64,000 nucleotides of DNA, taken from NCBI GenBank assembly GCA_001972305.1, contig BDDD01000985.1, forward strand, positions 99,692 through 163,691, given 5' to 3'. This DNA is from Cephalotus follicularis (taxonomy: Eukaryota; Streptophyta; Magnoliopsida; Oxalidales; Cephalotaceae). Made by a program: the position numbers and the translations under genes. The notes under the pieces were generated by a model, which made no database searches, was not told the DNA's origin, and worked only from the letters and a program-made list of their open reading frames with translations. Below are positions 1 to 12,224 of the stretch, in pieces (position 1 is the first letter of the stretch; the number at the start of each line of letters is the position of its first letter).

Positions 1-1697
1 AGTGTGCTGATTTGGTGAGTCTATCAACAATAACCCACACGGCATTATGGCGATGCCTAGTCAGTGGAAATCCAGAAACAAAGTCCATCGTAATATGTTC
101 CCATTTCCACTCTGCCACTGGTAAAGACTGTAACTGTCCCGCAGGTCTCTGGTGCTCGGCCTTGACCCTTTGGCAAGTTAAACACTTTGGGACATATTCT
201 GCAATCTCGCGCTTCATGCTGGGCCACCAGTAAATCTTCTTCATATCTTGGTACATCTTAGTGCCACCAAGATGGATACTGTACATGGATTTATGAGCCC
301 CGTGGAGTAGTTCATCCTTCACTCTTGGATCATTCGGAAGACATACACGTCCCCGATATCTCATAATACCATCATCATGTACTCTAAAATCAGACTCCGA
401 GTCCAGATTCTCTCGAATCCACCGCAGTTCAGGATCATGCGGTTGTGCATCTTTGATGTGATGCAGCAACACTGGTTCTACCCGTATGCGAGCCAGAAAA
501 ATCCCCGGTGACTGATTGAACGGAGACCATTCCCGGAAGTCTTCCAACATCTTCCATTGCGACACCATTGTACTAGCAACTATAGCCTTGCGGCTCAAGG
601 CATCAGCGACTACATTCGCTTTCCCTGGGTGGTACTGGATACTGTAGTCATAATCATTAAAGAACTCCACCCACCTGCGCTGTCTCATGTTCAGTGTGTC
701 CTGACAGAACAGGTATCTCAGACTCTTATGATCGGTGAAGATCTCAAACTGCGCCCCGTAAAGATAGTGTCTCCACTTCTGAAGGGCAAAGATAATAGCT
801 GCAAGCTCAAGGTCATGGGTCGGGTAGTTCTCCTCGTACGGTTTAAGCTTCCTTGAGGCATATGCAATCACTCTGCCTTGCTGCATCAATATTAAGCCCA
901 AGCCCTTTCCCGATGCGTCACTGTAGACTGCAAAGCCCTCATTACCCTCGGGTAATGCCAAGATAGGAGCGAAAACCAACCGATCCTTCAGTTCACGGAA
1001 AATAGCTTCGCAATCATCATCCCAGACAAACAAGGTCTTCTTCTGGGTCAGTCTTGTTAAAGGCTCAGCTATTCTTGAGAAATTCTGGATAAACCTCCGG
1101 TAATATCCTGCCAAACCAAGGAAACTCCGTACCTCCATTACATTCCTCGGCTGTGGCAAATCTTGTACCACCTCTGTCTTTGATGGATCCACCGCCAAAC
1201 CCTCACCAGATACTATGTGACCAAGAAAGATCACATGGTCAAGCCAAAATTCACACTTACTGAATTTGGCATACAGTTGGTGCTCTCGGAGAATCTGTAG
1301 AGCCAACCTCAGGTGGGAAGCATGCTCTTCTTCACTTTTTGAGTATACAAGTACGTCATCAATGAACACAACGACGAACTGGTCCAAGTACGGTCGGAAC
1401 ACATCATTCATTAATGACATGAACGCAGCCGGTGCATTGGTAACACCAAAAGGCATCACTAGGAATTCATAGTGACCGTATCTTGTCCGGAAGGCAGTTC
1501 TCTCAATATCTCCTTCCCTCACCCTCAACTGGTGATATCCTGTTCTCAGATCAAGCTTTGAGAACACCCTCACTCCTTGCAACTGGTCGAACAAATCCTC
1601 GATGTGGGGTAAAGGATACTTGTTCTTAATAGTTGCCTTGTTCAACATTCTGTAGTCAATACAGAGTCTCATCGACCCATCCTTCTTTAACAGATTC
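1..1697 (-). CDS. Ty3/gypsy chromovirus pol fragment (integrase, RNase H, reverse transcriptase)
   Basis: Read on the minus strand this stretch encodes, from right to left, reverse transcriptase with the catalytic [10 protein letters not shown] box (about 1320-1350), RNase H with the [10 protein letters not shown] region (about 905-940) and DALSRK tether (about 600), the HHCC zinc finger of integrase (about 150-300), and the start of the integrase core at [11 protein letters not shown] (1-35). These enzymes copy element RNA into DNA and insert it into the host genome. The frame looks open wherever I read it and continues off the left edge. On the right it stops abruptly at a partial LTR of family T, so the protease, gag and 5' end are not here. 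The domain order RT-RH-IN is diagnostic of Ty3/gypsy. Chromovirus affiliation is inferred from similarity to the copies near 36.5-39 kb and 63.2-64 kb, which have chromodomains. Confidence 0.88.
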
Positions 1698-2697
1698 ACG
1701 TATTCATGTAAACTTACATGCATGATCAACTCAGTGTATCACAGTAACACTACAACAAGTCCAGAATCTCAATCCAATCATTAACATGCGATTCACCATG
1801 CTATCCATTAACTTAGAACTCAAAATGCATATATAAATCCATCACTTTCCCCTACCTTGATGTTCCAAGTTAGGAACCAGAAAGTCCACCTCTTTAAGTT
1901 CCCAAGTTCTGGCTTCCAGCAGCTCCAAGGTCCCTCAGCAACTGCCACCCACGAGCTCCAATCTTTCAGCTTATTCCAAGCTCAACAATGGCACAGACAC
2001 ACACACTGTTTTATTCCCTCTCTTTCTTCTGGTGTTATAAAACGAGAGAGATAAGTGGGGAGGGTTGATTTTATGCAGATGGCTCCTACCTAACCTCCTT
2101 CTTCTGCCATATAACAGGCCCCCTCGTGCTCTCTCCTACTTCCAGGTTTTCTGTATTTCTCTTTTGTCTTCTTCTTTCTTCTTATATAGGTTGCATGCGA
2201 GGGTGGTAATCCCTTGCATGTTCCATGTGAGGCAGGTTTCGGAACATGTTAGGCAACACACCATTGTGATTAACACGTCACAATGCCCCGAAAAGGCGTC
2301 TGGTAAAGCCTTATAAAAATTCCCCTTGCATGTTACTCTGCCGACGAAGAACGTGATGGCCATTCATACAAAGGCGTCGACGTCTTTCCTTAGACGTTGA
2401 TGTCTTTTCTCTTTTCGTAAGAAGGTGTCGATGCCTTCTCCCAAGGTTGACGTGTATGCTCGTGCATTCACGTGTATCCTGGTTCACAAAGGCGTCGACG
2501 TCTTTTCCAAAGACGTCGATGTCTTTATCCCAAAACAACGCCGTTTCAAGCTTTGACATACACATTCCATTCTCAAGTCCATAAATAGGGTTTGCAAGCA
2601 TCCTTTGAGTTCAAAAACTCAACATTCTCATTAATTCAAGTTTAATGATTACATCATAAATCGAAACATTACATCAGGAAAAATACCGGGCATTACA
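1698..2697 (-). mobile_element. Partial LTR of chromovirus family T, minus orientation
   Basis: The right end reads, on the minus strand, TGTAATGCCCGG, a typical start for these long LTRs. The leader near 1815-1930 aligns with the LTR at 62345-62480 (shared segments around CTTTCCCCTACC and CCAAGTTAGGAA). Only the first kilobase of the LTR is present. It carries a cluster of GTCGAC-type motifs at about 2365-2540 and a TATA box at 2181-2190. It abuts a plus-oriented LTR of the same family at 2698, giving an inverted pair. Confidence 0.75.
2181..2190 (-). promoter_or_regulatory. TATA box of the partial T LTR
   Basis: The minus strand reads CCTATATAAG, followed by a purine-rich leader. This is where a retrotransposon U3 promoter is expected, upstream of the leader and the donor-like GGTAGGGG at about 1853. 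It is a motif match only. Confidence 0.55.
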
Positions 2698-5047
2698 AAA
2701 ACGCACGTTTAAATACAACACATAAGCGCCAACGCTTTCATGTGACTGTCGACGCTTTGTGGCTTGTTCTGCACATTCTTGACAGCAGAAGAACGTGTCA
2801 CAGGGAGGTTTTTGCTGGGCTTTTACCATGTGTTTTGGCAGACGTTTAAGGACGTGGCCTGCATGCAATTTGTTGCCAGATATACCTGCAACAGCAGGGC
2901 ATGGAGAAGGGAAAGAATCTCTGTCTGCATGGCCTGTATGGAGGGAGAAAGCAACACCTATTGCACTGGTCTGCATGAAAGGGAGGAGTTAATTTTGGTT
3001 GTGTTGACAGAAGAAACAAAGACGTTTTGGGCATAAAACACCTACTCCTCTGACCCTCCTTCCTGTTACAAAGAACCAGACACTTGATTGAAAGGCTCTG
3101 TGAGTGGTAAAAGAGAGCAAGAGAGCTTGGGAGAGGAGACAACCACCATTGTTGAGCAAGGAAGCTTGGAGCTTGCACACCAGCTTCTAGGACAAACCAG
3201 GGAGCTTCCAAGCCGTACCTGGGGACTCAAGTGACTTCGAGGAATACTAAAAGAGGTGGACTTTCGGCTTGTAACTTGAGGCCAGAGGTAGGGGAAGCCA
3301 TGATTGTAGTTTCATGTTCAATACTTAATGTTGTTCAGTGATGTTCTTGCATGAAATTCACGGTTTAATGATTTGTTTTTGGTCACTGAAATGATGCTAC
3401 CTTGTACTGGATGTGTAATATGTTATTGCATGTCATTTTCTGGGCTTATTACCTGTTGGAATGCATGTATTATGCTTGAAAATGTCACTGGTAAGCCATG
3501 TCGAGAGGTAGAAGACGATAACTGTTTTAAACCGTCGACGCCTAAGTAATGACCGTCGACGCTTTGTACTTTGAACTGGGTTTTGTATACTGAAATGCGC
3601 TTGAACGTCGACTCTTGAAAGAATATATATATCGACGCCCTGGCACTTAAAGCGCTGACGCTAAGGGACTAAACGGCGATGCTTAAGGCATTTAAGCGTC
3701 GACGCCTGAGGATTAAACGCCGACGCTTTAAAGTACTGTTTGGACAATTCCTACCGTTTTGATACCTAACGATCCCGATTTCGCTGAGGATGCATTAGAA
3801 GATTTGTATGCATCGCATACGTACTGTTTGACTGCCTGTTCTTGACTGTTTGAAATTGGTTTATGATTCCTAAGTTATCACTTCAGAAATGCATATAAAC
3901 TGCTGTGTTGAGTACGGAAATGTGAAACAAATGTTATTATATTTTCGAACATACTGAGGGAGTAATTTCCCACCTACTTGACTGTTTCAAAAGAGTATTT
4001 CCTACTGAAAATGTCTAGTTTCAAATGTTGTCACTTTTGGAAACATTTTGGAAAATGACTGCCTGTTGTCGATCTAAATGATCATAACTGTTTACTGTAC
4101 CGTTACCGCTTGAATTCACTGTTTGCTCTGTGAATTGCTATGTGTTTGTGTTTGAGCTACTAGTTGCATGGCGGAGGCTGCCAGCGCCGACTAGTGGTAG
4201 GGTTGTACCTATGGGACAGGAGCATGGCTAGGTGACTCACTGTACTATTGCCTCGCTCGGTTGCCTGAAGTGGGGACCGGAGTGGGAGTGTAGCATGGGG
4301 CCAGGAGTTGGCGGCGCTATACATGCTGTTTTTGTGGTCCTATGTGGACATACTGACTGTTGTCGTGGTCCTATGTGGTCATACTGTACTATTTATTGGT
4401 CCTTCTCGGACACCACTGTGTTTGTTGATGTAGCCCTGGTCGGGTTACTACTGTACTGTCACTGTATACGTATATTTCTTATATATGTAACACTGATATT
4501 TTACTGTACTATTATACGTAGATATATATTTTCATATATGTATAACTGGGTTTCCACTACACTGCATCATTTATGCATTCATATCATGACATGCATTATG
4601 TTGATCCCGAACTGCTTTTATGACTTAGCCGAGTGAGGACAAAGGCTAACCCCCTACTTTACAGATTGATGCAGTGGACCGGTTGGACCGACATGGATGA
4701 AGATCAACTTGTTATGATCTTGTTTTTACTTATTCTCCTGCTTTGTATTAAACCTATGTTGATTATGGGTTTCGGATGTACCGTTGTTATAGTTTTGTTC
4801 CTGAAGGATTTCATACTTGTACTGTAATTCACGCTCCGTTTTATGGGCGATTAACTATGATGACCTGTATTTGGGTAGCGTGCGGTATGGGACGCACGTT
4901 ACGAGTTACAGCTTATGAACTTGTTATGCTTCCGCAACTGACAGTTTGTTTAAAAGTTTTAAATTTTATGGATTTTGCATGAGCTGTACTTTATGTTAAT
5001 TGCCTTTACCGCTTTGATGTCTGCTTTCTCTTGAACGGGGTGTGACA
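2698..5047 (+). mobile_element. Partial LTR of chromovirus family T, plus orientation
   Basis: The 3' end is GGGGTGTGACA at 5047. Positions 4660-5040 match the reverse complement of 60490-60870 closely, so this is the same LTR family as element E. The extreme 5' end of the LTR is not present. Contents in order: GTCGACGC motifs at 2700-2760, a leader with possible splice donor GAG|GTAGGGG at 3288, a second motif cluster at 3525-3735, degenerate direct repeats of about 32-45 bp around 4325-4440, and an acceptor-like CTAAC plus TTTACAG ending at 4664. Confidence 0.8.
3525..3735. repeat. GTCGAC-centred motif cluster in the T LTR
   Basis: About eight imperfect copies of a short dyad of the type AAGCGTCGACGCTT occur here at irregular spacing of about 20-40 bp. 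Examples are ACCGTCGACGCC, GACCGTCGACGC and AAGCGTCGACGCC. The core GTCGAC and the symmetric GC flanks recur while the sequence between them does not. Confidence 0.8.
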
Positions 5048-5879
5048 GAACGAAGGAGAGAAGTTGAGTTAAAGGACTCTGGTGAATTCAAGGTCCCTGA
5101 GCCCTATATCAGCTGTGCATGAGCTAAGAGAGAGTGTTAGAAACACTGAAGATTGAGGAGAGTTGCTGGGATCATTGGAGCTTGCATTGAGGATTTGGAG
5201 TGGAACTCAAAGACTTGGAAGCTTTGGACTCTTGGTAAGTTTCCAAATTCGAGCTCACTGTTAATGTGATGATAGGGTTACTAGGAAGATGTTTAATACC
5301 TTCTGTTAACATGGTTAAAGATTATCATCTTCTAGGATTTAAATGGAAAGTGATAAATGGTTCAAAAATAAATGGAGATTATACCTCTAAATTGGATTAT
5401 TGTTGTTGTTAGTTTGTTGTTATAACTACTGATTCCCCCTAGTATACATATATACCTTTTGTCAACACATTAAGATCAAGGAATCCAAAATTGAATGATG
5501 TTTGACATAGAGTTCAAAAGGAAATTGTAAGATGAAAGTTCAAGACTTAAGGAATTGATAATAGGCTGCTGTTGGAATTATAGTTGTCCTAAAGTTACTG
5601 AAACCTACTGGTACTAATGCATGTGTCCATAAACATGCATGCATAGATTGATTCTGTTGGATTGAAAGATTGTTGGTTAAAAAGACTTGGAAACACAAAG
5701 AGAAAGATCATTCCAATTGATATTGGGATAAGCGTTTTAAGGTAGGGGTAGCGATATGTTTTGGAAGATATGAGCATACATATCATGTATGTTATTTTTC
5801 TGCATTGTTGCATGTTTGATTGGATTGATATTGGATTGTGAAATATACAAACTGCTATTGCCTGCATTTCTGGGCAGAA

Positions 5880-6000
5880 GCAATCGACTATTCTTCGTGA
5901 CAGTCGACTGCTCAACCTATCCAGTCGACTGCTAAGGCAAAGCAGTCGACTACTCAACCAAAACAGCCGGCTACTCTTGAAGGCAGCCGACTGTCCTGGA
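5880..6000. repeat. CAGTCGACTG motif cluster in X LTR copy 1
   Basis: Six or seven imperfect copies of GCAGTCGACTGC spaced about 18-22 bp apart, including CAGTCGACTGCT, GCAGTCGACTAC and GCAGCCGACTG. The matching place in the other X copy is 16995-17115. Confidence 0.85.
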
Positions 6001-6599
6001 TAAAAATTGCTAATATAGGTTCTGTTTGAACCTCAAACTTGAATGTAATCAACTTGGACTCCATTTGGGTGACTAGAACAGTTAATCCTGGCCTCATATA
6101 CAGTTACATTCCAAAACTAAACAACGTACGCACTCCTTGTGAGAGTTGCGTATGAATGACTTTGAAATGCTATTCTTGCGAATCTTTGAATTGCTACTAC
6201 CTTGATTATTGTTACTGAATATGCTACTGTCATATTAGTATATACTGTTTTGGTGTCATTAACACCATTACCACTTGTATTTCAATAATTGAAACCAACT
6301 ATGGGCTATATACCCAAATTATGATATCAACTATCATCTTCAAATGAAAACCAATTGTTTAAAGAAATTATTGATTTTCCTCCTATGAGAGGTACCATCT
6401 GTTTTGTTCTCCAAGCGAGAACCATTATTGTATTGATATCGTTTTCCTCCGAAGAGATGTACGATAAATGACTTGTTATATGTTTCTGTTGACTTTTAGT
6501 CTCAATCCTAAGTTTTAATGATTACAAATTTGCATTTAACTTTGTTACTTTCTGTGCAAGAAAAGAAATAAACAAAATTAAGAAGTGCAGAAACAGAGC

Positions 6600-6870
6600 A
6601 AAGCGCCGATGGTCACAATCAAAGCGCCAGCGCTTTATGTCAAAAAGTCGACGCCCAAGAAGCTTGTGTCTGCCGTTAAAACCAGTGAAGTGTAAAATCA
6701 GTTGAAGGACTCAAAGCGGCGACGCTTAGGATTAAAGCGTCAGCGCTTTATGGCGAAGAGTCGACACTGAGAACAAAGCGCCGACAGACAAAGCGAGAAA
6801 ATTCAAATTTAACTCATAACGGTAACCTAAGCGCCGACGCTTTAGGCAATACCGTCGACGCTTTGGATGG
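6600..6870. repeat. GCGCCGACGC/GTCGACGC motif cluster in the copia-type solo LTR
   Basis: About ten imperfect copies of AAAGCGCCGACGCTTT and AAGTCGACGC lie in the U3 part of this LTR, upstream of its TATA element. The motif resembles the one in the chromovirus LTRs although the element belongs to another superfamily. Confidence 0.8.
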
Positions 6871-6978
6871 CTGGAACAATGACAGAACTTGTTTTAAAGA
6901 GCCAACTTTGTAGCAACAACTTCCAAGAATTCTCCAACGGCTCTATTTCTTCACCAACGGCTAGAAACTAAATGAAGC

Positions 6979-6988
6979 TATATATAGA
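6979..6988 (+). promoter_or_regulatory. TATA box of the copia-type solo LTR
   Basis: TATATATAG lies about 490 bp into the LTR, shortly after the end of the motif cluster and before a purine-rich leader. Position and sequence fit a U3 promoter. Confidence 0.6.
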
Positions 6989-8396
6989 GGTCAAGATACA
7001 AGATTTAAGTGACTTGGAAGAGAATTTGATCATCTACACTCAAAAGCTAAACTTGCACATCTACAAGAGAAAGAAATCAAGATAGAGCTTTGCACTTTCA
7101 TAACCAAACCTTGTAACTAAGCTATAACTTTCATATCCAACCTTTGAGAGGTTACTTGTAAACACAAACTATCTTTACAAATCCTTATTTGTAAAAAGGG
7201 CGTTAAAACGCTTGGTGAGAATTTAGAGGGGAGTGAACCCTTGTAAGGTGTTTGATTGATTTGCACTCGGAACCCAAAATAAGGTGTAAGGTGGTTTGCT
7301 TTGATTTGCACCTGTAAGCCGAAAATCAAAGGTTGCTAGTGGTACCTAGTGGAATCTCAAAGGGTTCTTGAGAAAGTGGACGTAGGCACGGATTTTTCCG
7401 AACCACTATAAATCGTTTGCACACTCTCTATCCCTTATCTCTTTACTTACAAGTGTTTTATTTGTTCTTGTGATTGTTTAGTTTCATAGTCTTAATTTGT
7501 TAATTCCGCAAACAAATTTATCTCTTTAAAGGTTGCCATATAGGGTATTTCAACAGTTTCTAAAGAAAACCACTTTTATATTGCATATTGCTGATATATG
7601 TAATATTATTATTGAATGCTTGTATTGATTGTGCTTGTTTCCGATGGTCGAGTGATGGCTGTGGTCACTGACTACGGTAGGGATCCTGGGTGCCAGGAGT
7701 TGGCCAGGAGATCTCCAAAACTTATCTGCATTGCAGATCTTATTTGTTAAACTACCCGCCAACGCCGGTAGTAAATGTTACATGTTCTATCATCCTCGGA
7801 GCGCAGGAGATACTTAGGTAGTGCACAGTCGGAGCTAGGAGATAGCGGGATGTGACACCCAAACCATGGATGAATTTATTGTACCCTTGTGCGATATTAT
7901 TGCATATGTATTGTTTATGGCTGGCCACTTGGCATGATTGCTTATATATTGGCTCATTTAAAGGTTATTTTCATATAAACTGTCATACATGTTGCATTCA
8001 TATATTCCTTAGCATGCATTATCTTCCTACTTAGCCAAGTGAGGACAACGGCTAACCCCTACGATTTCAGATTAAGCGAAGACGTTGGTGTTGCTGCTGA
8101 AGCTTGGAGAGCTTCTTATTTTCGTTTTAAGGTTGTTCTTTTCTTGATACTGTATTGTTTTGTATTGAACGGTTCATACCTCGTTGATGTTGTACTTCCG
8201 CTTGTAAGGATAATTTATTTGAATTGTAACCGCACGTAGTATGGGATGCGTGCGGATGACTTATGTTATATTCTGGCTTATTGAATGCTTCCGCATATTA
8301 TTTTTTTATGATTTGTTAAATGAATGCAGGAATATATTCAATTACTGATATCACCACATATGGTTGTCTAACGTGATTGGAAAATGGGGTGTGACA

Positions 8397-11200
8397 ATCT
8401 GTATGCTAGCTTGGAAACTATTATTGTGGGAAAACTCAATCAGAGTGACATGCTGCTCCCAATTTCCTTGAAAATCTATAACACAAGCTCTTAGCATGTC
8501 TTCCAATATTTGGATAGTCCGTTCTGATTGCCCATCAGTCTGCGGGTGGTACGCCGTACTAAAATTCAACCTTATACCCAAAGCATTTCGTAGACTCTTC
8601 CAGAATCTTGACGTGAAACAGGGTCTGGATCTGAAACAATCGATACCGGTACGCCATGTAATTTGATAATCTCTTATTCATAAATCCTTACCAATTGACT
8701 CAATGAATGACTGTCCTTCATCGGTAGAAAATGAGCAGACTTCGTTAAACGATCCATAATTACGCATATTGCGTTATTAACCTTAGTTGTTCTCGGAAGT
8801 CCAGTTACGAAGTCCATGCTGATATGTTCCCAGTTCCATTCGGGTATGGGAAGCGATTGTAGAGTCCCTTTTTGTAACTAATGCTCAGCCTTAACCTATT
8901 GACAAACAAGGCATCTTGACACAAAGTTCGCAATTTCTCTTTTCATATTGTTCCACCAATATAAGTCTCGCAGATCCTTATACATCTTTGTACTTCCAGG
9001 GTGGACTGAAAAATTCGAACTATGTGCTTCTATCATCGCTTCATTTTTCAAATATGCATTTGATGGAACACACAATCTTGAATTGAATCTTAATACACCA
9101 TCGACTCCCAAGTTAAAACGTGTCGTGTTTCCATTCCTCACTCCCTCCACTATCTCCTTAAGCTCCAAATCATCAAACTGACATTGCTTTATTCTTTCAA
9201 CTGGAGATGGCTGAGCGATGACTTGAGATAGGGAAGCTCTTTTTCCTTGCCTTATAATTTCCAAGTTCAACTTTTGAAAATCTCTCACTAACTCCTCTTG
9301 TACGGTAATCGTCATTGCTAAGTCTCCAGTATTCTTTCGACTCAGGGCATCAGTTACAACATTTGCTTTTCCCGGATGGTACTGAATAGTGCAATCATAA
9401 TCTTTCAGTAGTTCCAAGTATCTTCTTTGTCTCATATTTATCTCTTTCTGAGTAAAGATATACTTTAGGCTTTTTTGATCGGTGAAAATTTTGCACCTCT
9501 CCCCATGAATATAGTGCCGCCAAATCTTTAGTGCAAAGATGACTGTAGCTAATTCGAGATCATGTGTGGGATAATTCTGTTCGTGCACTTTAAGCTACCT
9601 GGAAGCATAAGCGATTACCTTTCCCTGTTGCATCAATACGCAACTAAGTCCCTTACTAGATGCATCGCTATGCATTACAAAACCTTCTGATGCCGATGGA
9701 AAGGCTAATATTGGTACATTCATCAATCTTTCCTTTAACTCTAAGAAACTCTTTTCACATTGGTCGGACCATTAGAATTTAGCATCCTTCTGCGTCAATC
9801 TTATAAGGGTGGTTCGTAATGCGAGAGAAATTCTGTACAAACCTTCAATAGTAGCCGGCCAAACCCAAGAAGCTTTGTATCTCGGCTACCGTTGTTGGTC
9901 TCTGCCATTCTCTTATCACCTCTCTCTTAGAGGGATCTACTGATATACCTTCCCGTGTGATCACATGTCCCAAAAAGGATACTTCCTCCATGCAAAACTG
10001 ACATTTGCTGAACTTAGCATACAGTTGTTCCCTCCGCAGCGTTTGTAGCACACTTGTCAAATGTTCTTCATGCTCTTCTTGACTCTTTGAATATACTAGT
10101 ATATCATCAATGAAAACTATCACGAACTGATCCAAAAATTCACTGAATATCCTATTCTTCAAATCCATGAATACAATTGGAGCATTTGTCAGTCCAAACG
10201 ACATTAACAAAAACTTATAATGTCCATACCTTTTCCGGAATGCAGTTTTTGGTATATCATCTTTCTTAACCTTCGCTTGATGCTATCCTGATTGAAGATC
10301 AATCTTCAAGAAGTATCGAGCATTCTTGAGTTGATCGAATAGATCACCGATCCTTGGTAGTGGGTACTTATTCTTGATGGTAACTCGATTTAGTTCCCGA
10401 TAGTCTATGCAGAGCCTCATTGTCCCGTCTTTCTTCTTTACGAACAACACCGGTGCATCCCATGGTGAAACACTCGGTCGGATAAATCCTTTATCCAAAA
10501 GTGCTTGCAATTTATCCTTCAACTCTTTCAACTCGGTTGGCGCCATTCGGTAAGGACTCTTCAAGATTGCAGTCGTTCCATGTACCAAGTCAATTGCAAA
10601 TTCTACTTCTCGATCCGGTGGTATGCCAGGTAGATCTACAGGAAATACATCCATAAATTCTTTCACAATATGAACATCTTCGATCCTCATTTTCTCTTCC
10701 TTGGTGTCCACTACATATGCGAGGTAACCTTCGCAACTGCTTTTCAACAATTCCCTTAGCTTGCATCGATAATGTGATCCTTAGAGACCTACTAACTCCC
10801 GTGCTTCGAAAGATAAACTCGGGTTGGTCAGGTATAGCAAACCTAACTTCTTTCTTGAAACAGTCAACACTAGCATGATTCTCCGAAAGCCAATCCATGC
10901 CTTGGATGACGTCAAAATTTAGGATTGCTAGGGGTATTAGATTCACTAGCAACTTTCTATCACAAAGTTCTAGATCACATGACTTATGTACTTTATCTGC
11001 CACCAAAGTATTACCACTTGGTGTTTTAACGGCTAAACCTATTTCCAGTTCTTGTGGTGGGGTACTTAAACATTGTGCAAAAGATAAAGACACAAACGAA
11101 TGCATCGCTCCGGTATCAAACAATACATAATCAGCTTTGGAGCATAGGAGAAAAGTACCTGTCACCACATCGTTGGGATTTTCCACGTCATCAGCCGTCA
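8397..11200 (-). pseudogene. Element Y: Ty3/gypsy pol (protease, RT, RNase H, integrase)
   Basis: On the minus strand, right to left: a protease with the DTGA active-site motif (about 11090-11130), the RT region with [17 protein letters not shown] (about 10390-10450) and [10 protein letters not shown] (about 10090-10125), RNase H with a DALSRK tether (about 9330), the integrase HHCC finger (about 8895-9010), and part of the integrase core with [15 protein letters not shown] (about 8500-8550). Integrase stops at the border with the X LTR at 8396, so the 3' end of the element is not here. The coding region is broken in roughly five to eight places and is a fossil. Its gag (11300-12224), leader and LTR follow to the right in normal order. 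Confidence 0.85.
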
Positions 11201-11299
11201 TAGCATATGTTCTGGCCGGTGCTCTTTGTCACTGGACTTCGCTCCCTCCTTGTCCTCCTGTCTTTGGTCGGGTGCATTGGTTGGACATGTACCCTTCTT

Positions 11300-12224
11300 G
11301 ACCATAATTCTAACATCTTACTGGCCTTTGAATTTGAGCTATATCCTGTCCTTATGGACACTCTCTTGCTTGGTCTCCTTGCTTTCCACACTTACAGCAA
11401 GCTTTGGTCCCTTGCAGACACTTTCCGCGATGATTCTTCCCACATTGCTGACAAATTTTAGGGTCAGACTTCACTTTCTTATTCTTGCTGTTGGAGGATT
11501 CACCTGCCTTCCTTTTTCCTTGTTCTACCCTTTTTTGTTGGTACTTTTGATTATCCATCTGTATTCTCAATGCACATCTTAAAACTGCTTCATATGTTTG
11601 TAGGTCTTGTGCTATCAATAGTCTTCAAATATGAGGCTTCAGACCCTGGAAAAACCTATTTTCCCTTCTCTCTCTTTTTGATACTATGTGAGTCACGTAT
11701 CGAGACAGTCTCGCAAAGTTTACCCCTTACTGAGCCACAGTTTCAGACTCACCCTGTTCCAAACGAAGGAAATCTTCCTCCATTTTGTCCTTCATTACTT
11801 GCGGAAAATATTTATCCATAAATATTTTCTTAAACTCCTCCCATGTCATTGCTTCTATTTCTCGACGTGTCTTTGTCCTCTCAATCATATCCCACCATTA
11901 ATCAGCCTCTCCTTCTAATTTGTATATCAAAAATTCCGTCTTCTGACGATCTGTACAATCCAGCGCTTTGAAAATATTTTCAATTCCTTGGATCCATGCT
12001 TCGGCCTCCATAGGATTTGTCTCTCCCGAAAAGGCTTTCGGATTATGTCTTGCGAATTATTCCAGGGCTGGCCTAGCTGGCGAAGGTGCTTGATGGTTAT
12101 TATCGTTGTTATTGGCAATAACTTGAGCCAAACGCTTCAAAACCGCGTTTAGAGAATTATCTTCTCCCTCGTCGTGTGTGTTCCTATTTCTCCTTTGATC
12201 ACGATTTCTTCTTACGTTAGCCAT
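11300..12224 (-). pseudogene. Element Y: gag with zinc knuckle
   Basis: The likely start is an ATG at 12224 (minus strand) opening MANVRRNRDQRRNRN, a basic N-terminus followed by an Asn-rich stretch. The C-terminal part carries cysteine motifs of the nucleocapsid type, CQQCGKNHRGKC and CKCGKQGDQARECP (about 11352-11460), and a Lys/Ser-rich linker. Gag would form the virus-like particle and bind element RNA. The protease (about 11100) follows directly on the same strand. The reading frame is broken in several places. Assignment rests on the knuckle and on position between LTR and protease. Confidence 0.75.

Larger units (their letters stand above)
6487..7556 (+). mobile_element. Solo copia-type LTR with perfect 5-bp target duplication
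   Basis: The insert begins TGTTGACTTTT and ends ATTTCAACA, with 6-bp inverted termini TGTTGA/TCAACA. It is flanked by GTTTC at 6482-6486 and 7557-7561. The uninterrupted site is visible in the second X LTR near 17605-17615, which confirms the borders. It is 1,070 bp long with a TATA element at 6979-6988 and no internal coding, so it is a solo LTR left by recombination between two LTRs. TG...CA ends of this kind are typical of Ty1/copia; the lineage is not resolved. Confidence 0.9.
5048..8396 (+). mobile_element. X-family chromovirus LTR, copy 1 (partial), with a nested solo LTR
   Basis: From 5048 to 8396 the sequence aligns with 16130-18442, the complete X LTR further right, and ends with the same GGGGTGTGACA. 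The 5' end of the LTR is not present; it abuts the T LTR end at 5047. A copia-type solo LTR (6487-7556) interrupts it. Features include a strong donor-like CTTG|GTAAGTTT at 5235, AGTCGACTG motifs at 5880-6000, and an acceptor-like CTAACCCC...TTTCAG ending at 8070. The two X copies differ by very roughly 10%, so they are fairly old relative to each other. Confidence 0.82.

Noticed and set aside
4232-4982. Possible membrane-protein genes of 64-134 codons
   Set aside because: They fall in the T-rich downstream part of a T LTR. The hydrophobic translations follow from base composition, and the same region recurs in E on the opposite strand.
5880-6000. CRISPR-like array of regularly spaced repeats
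   Set aside because: The repeats are about 10-14 bp, degenerate, and spaced 18-22 bp inside a plant LTR. There are no cas genes.
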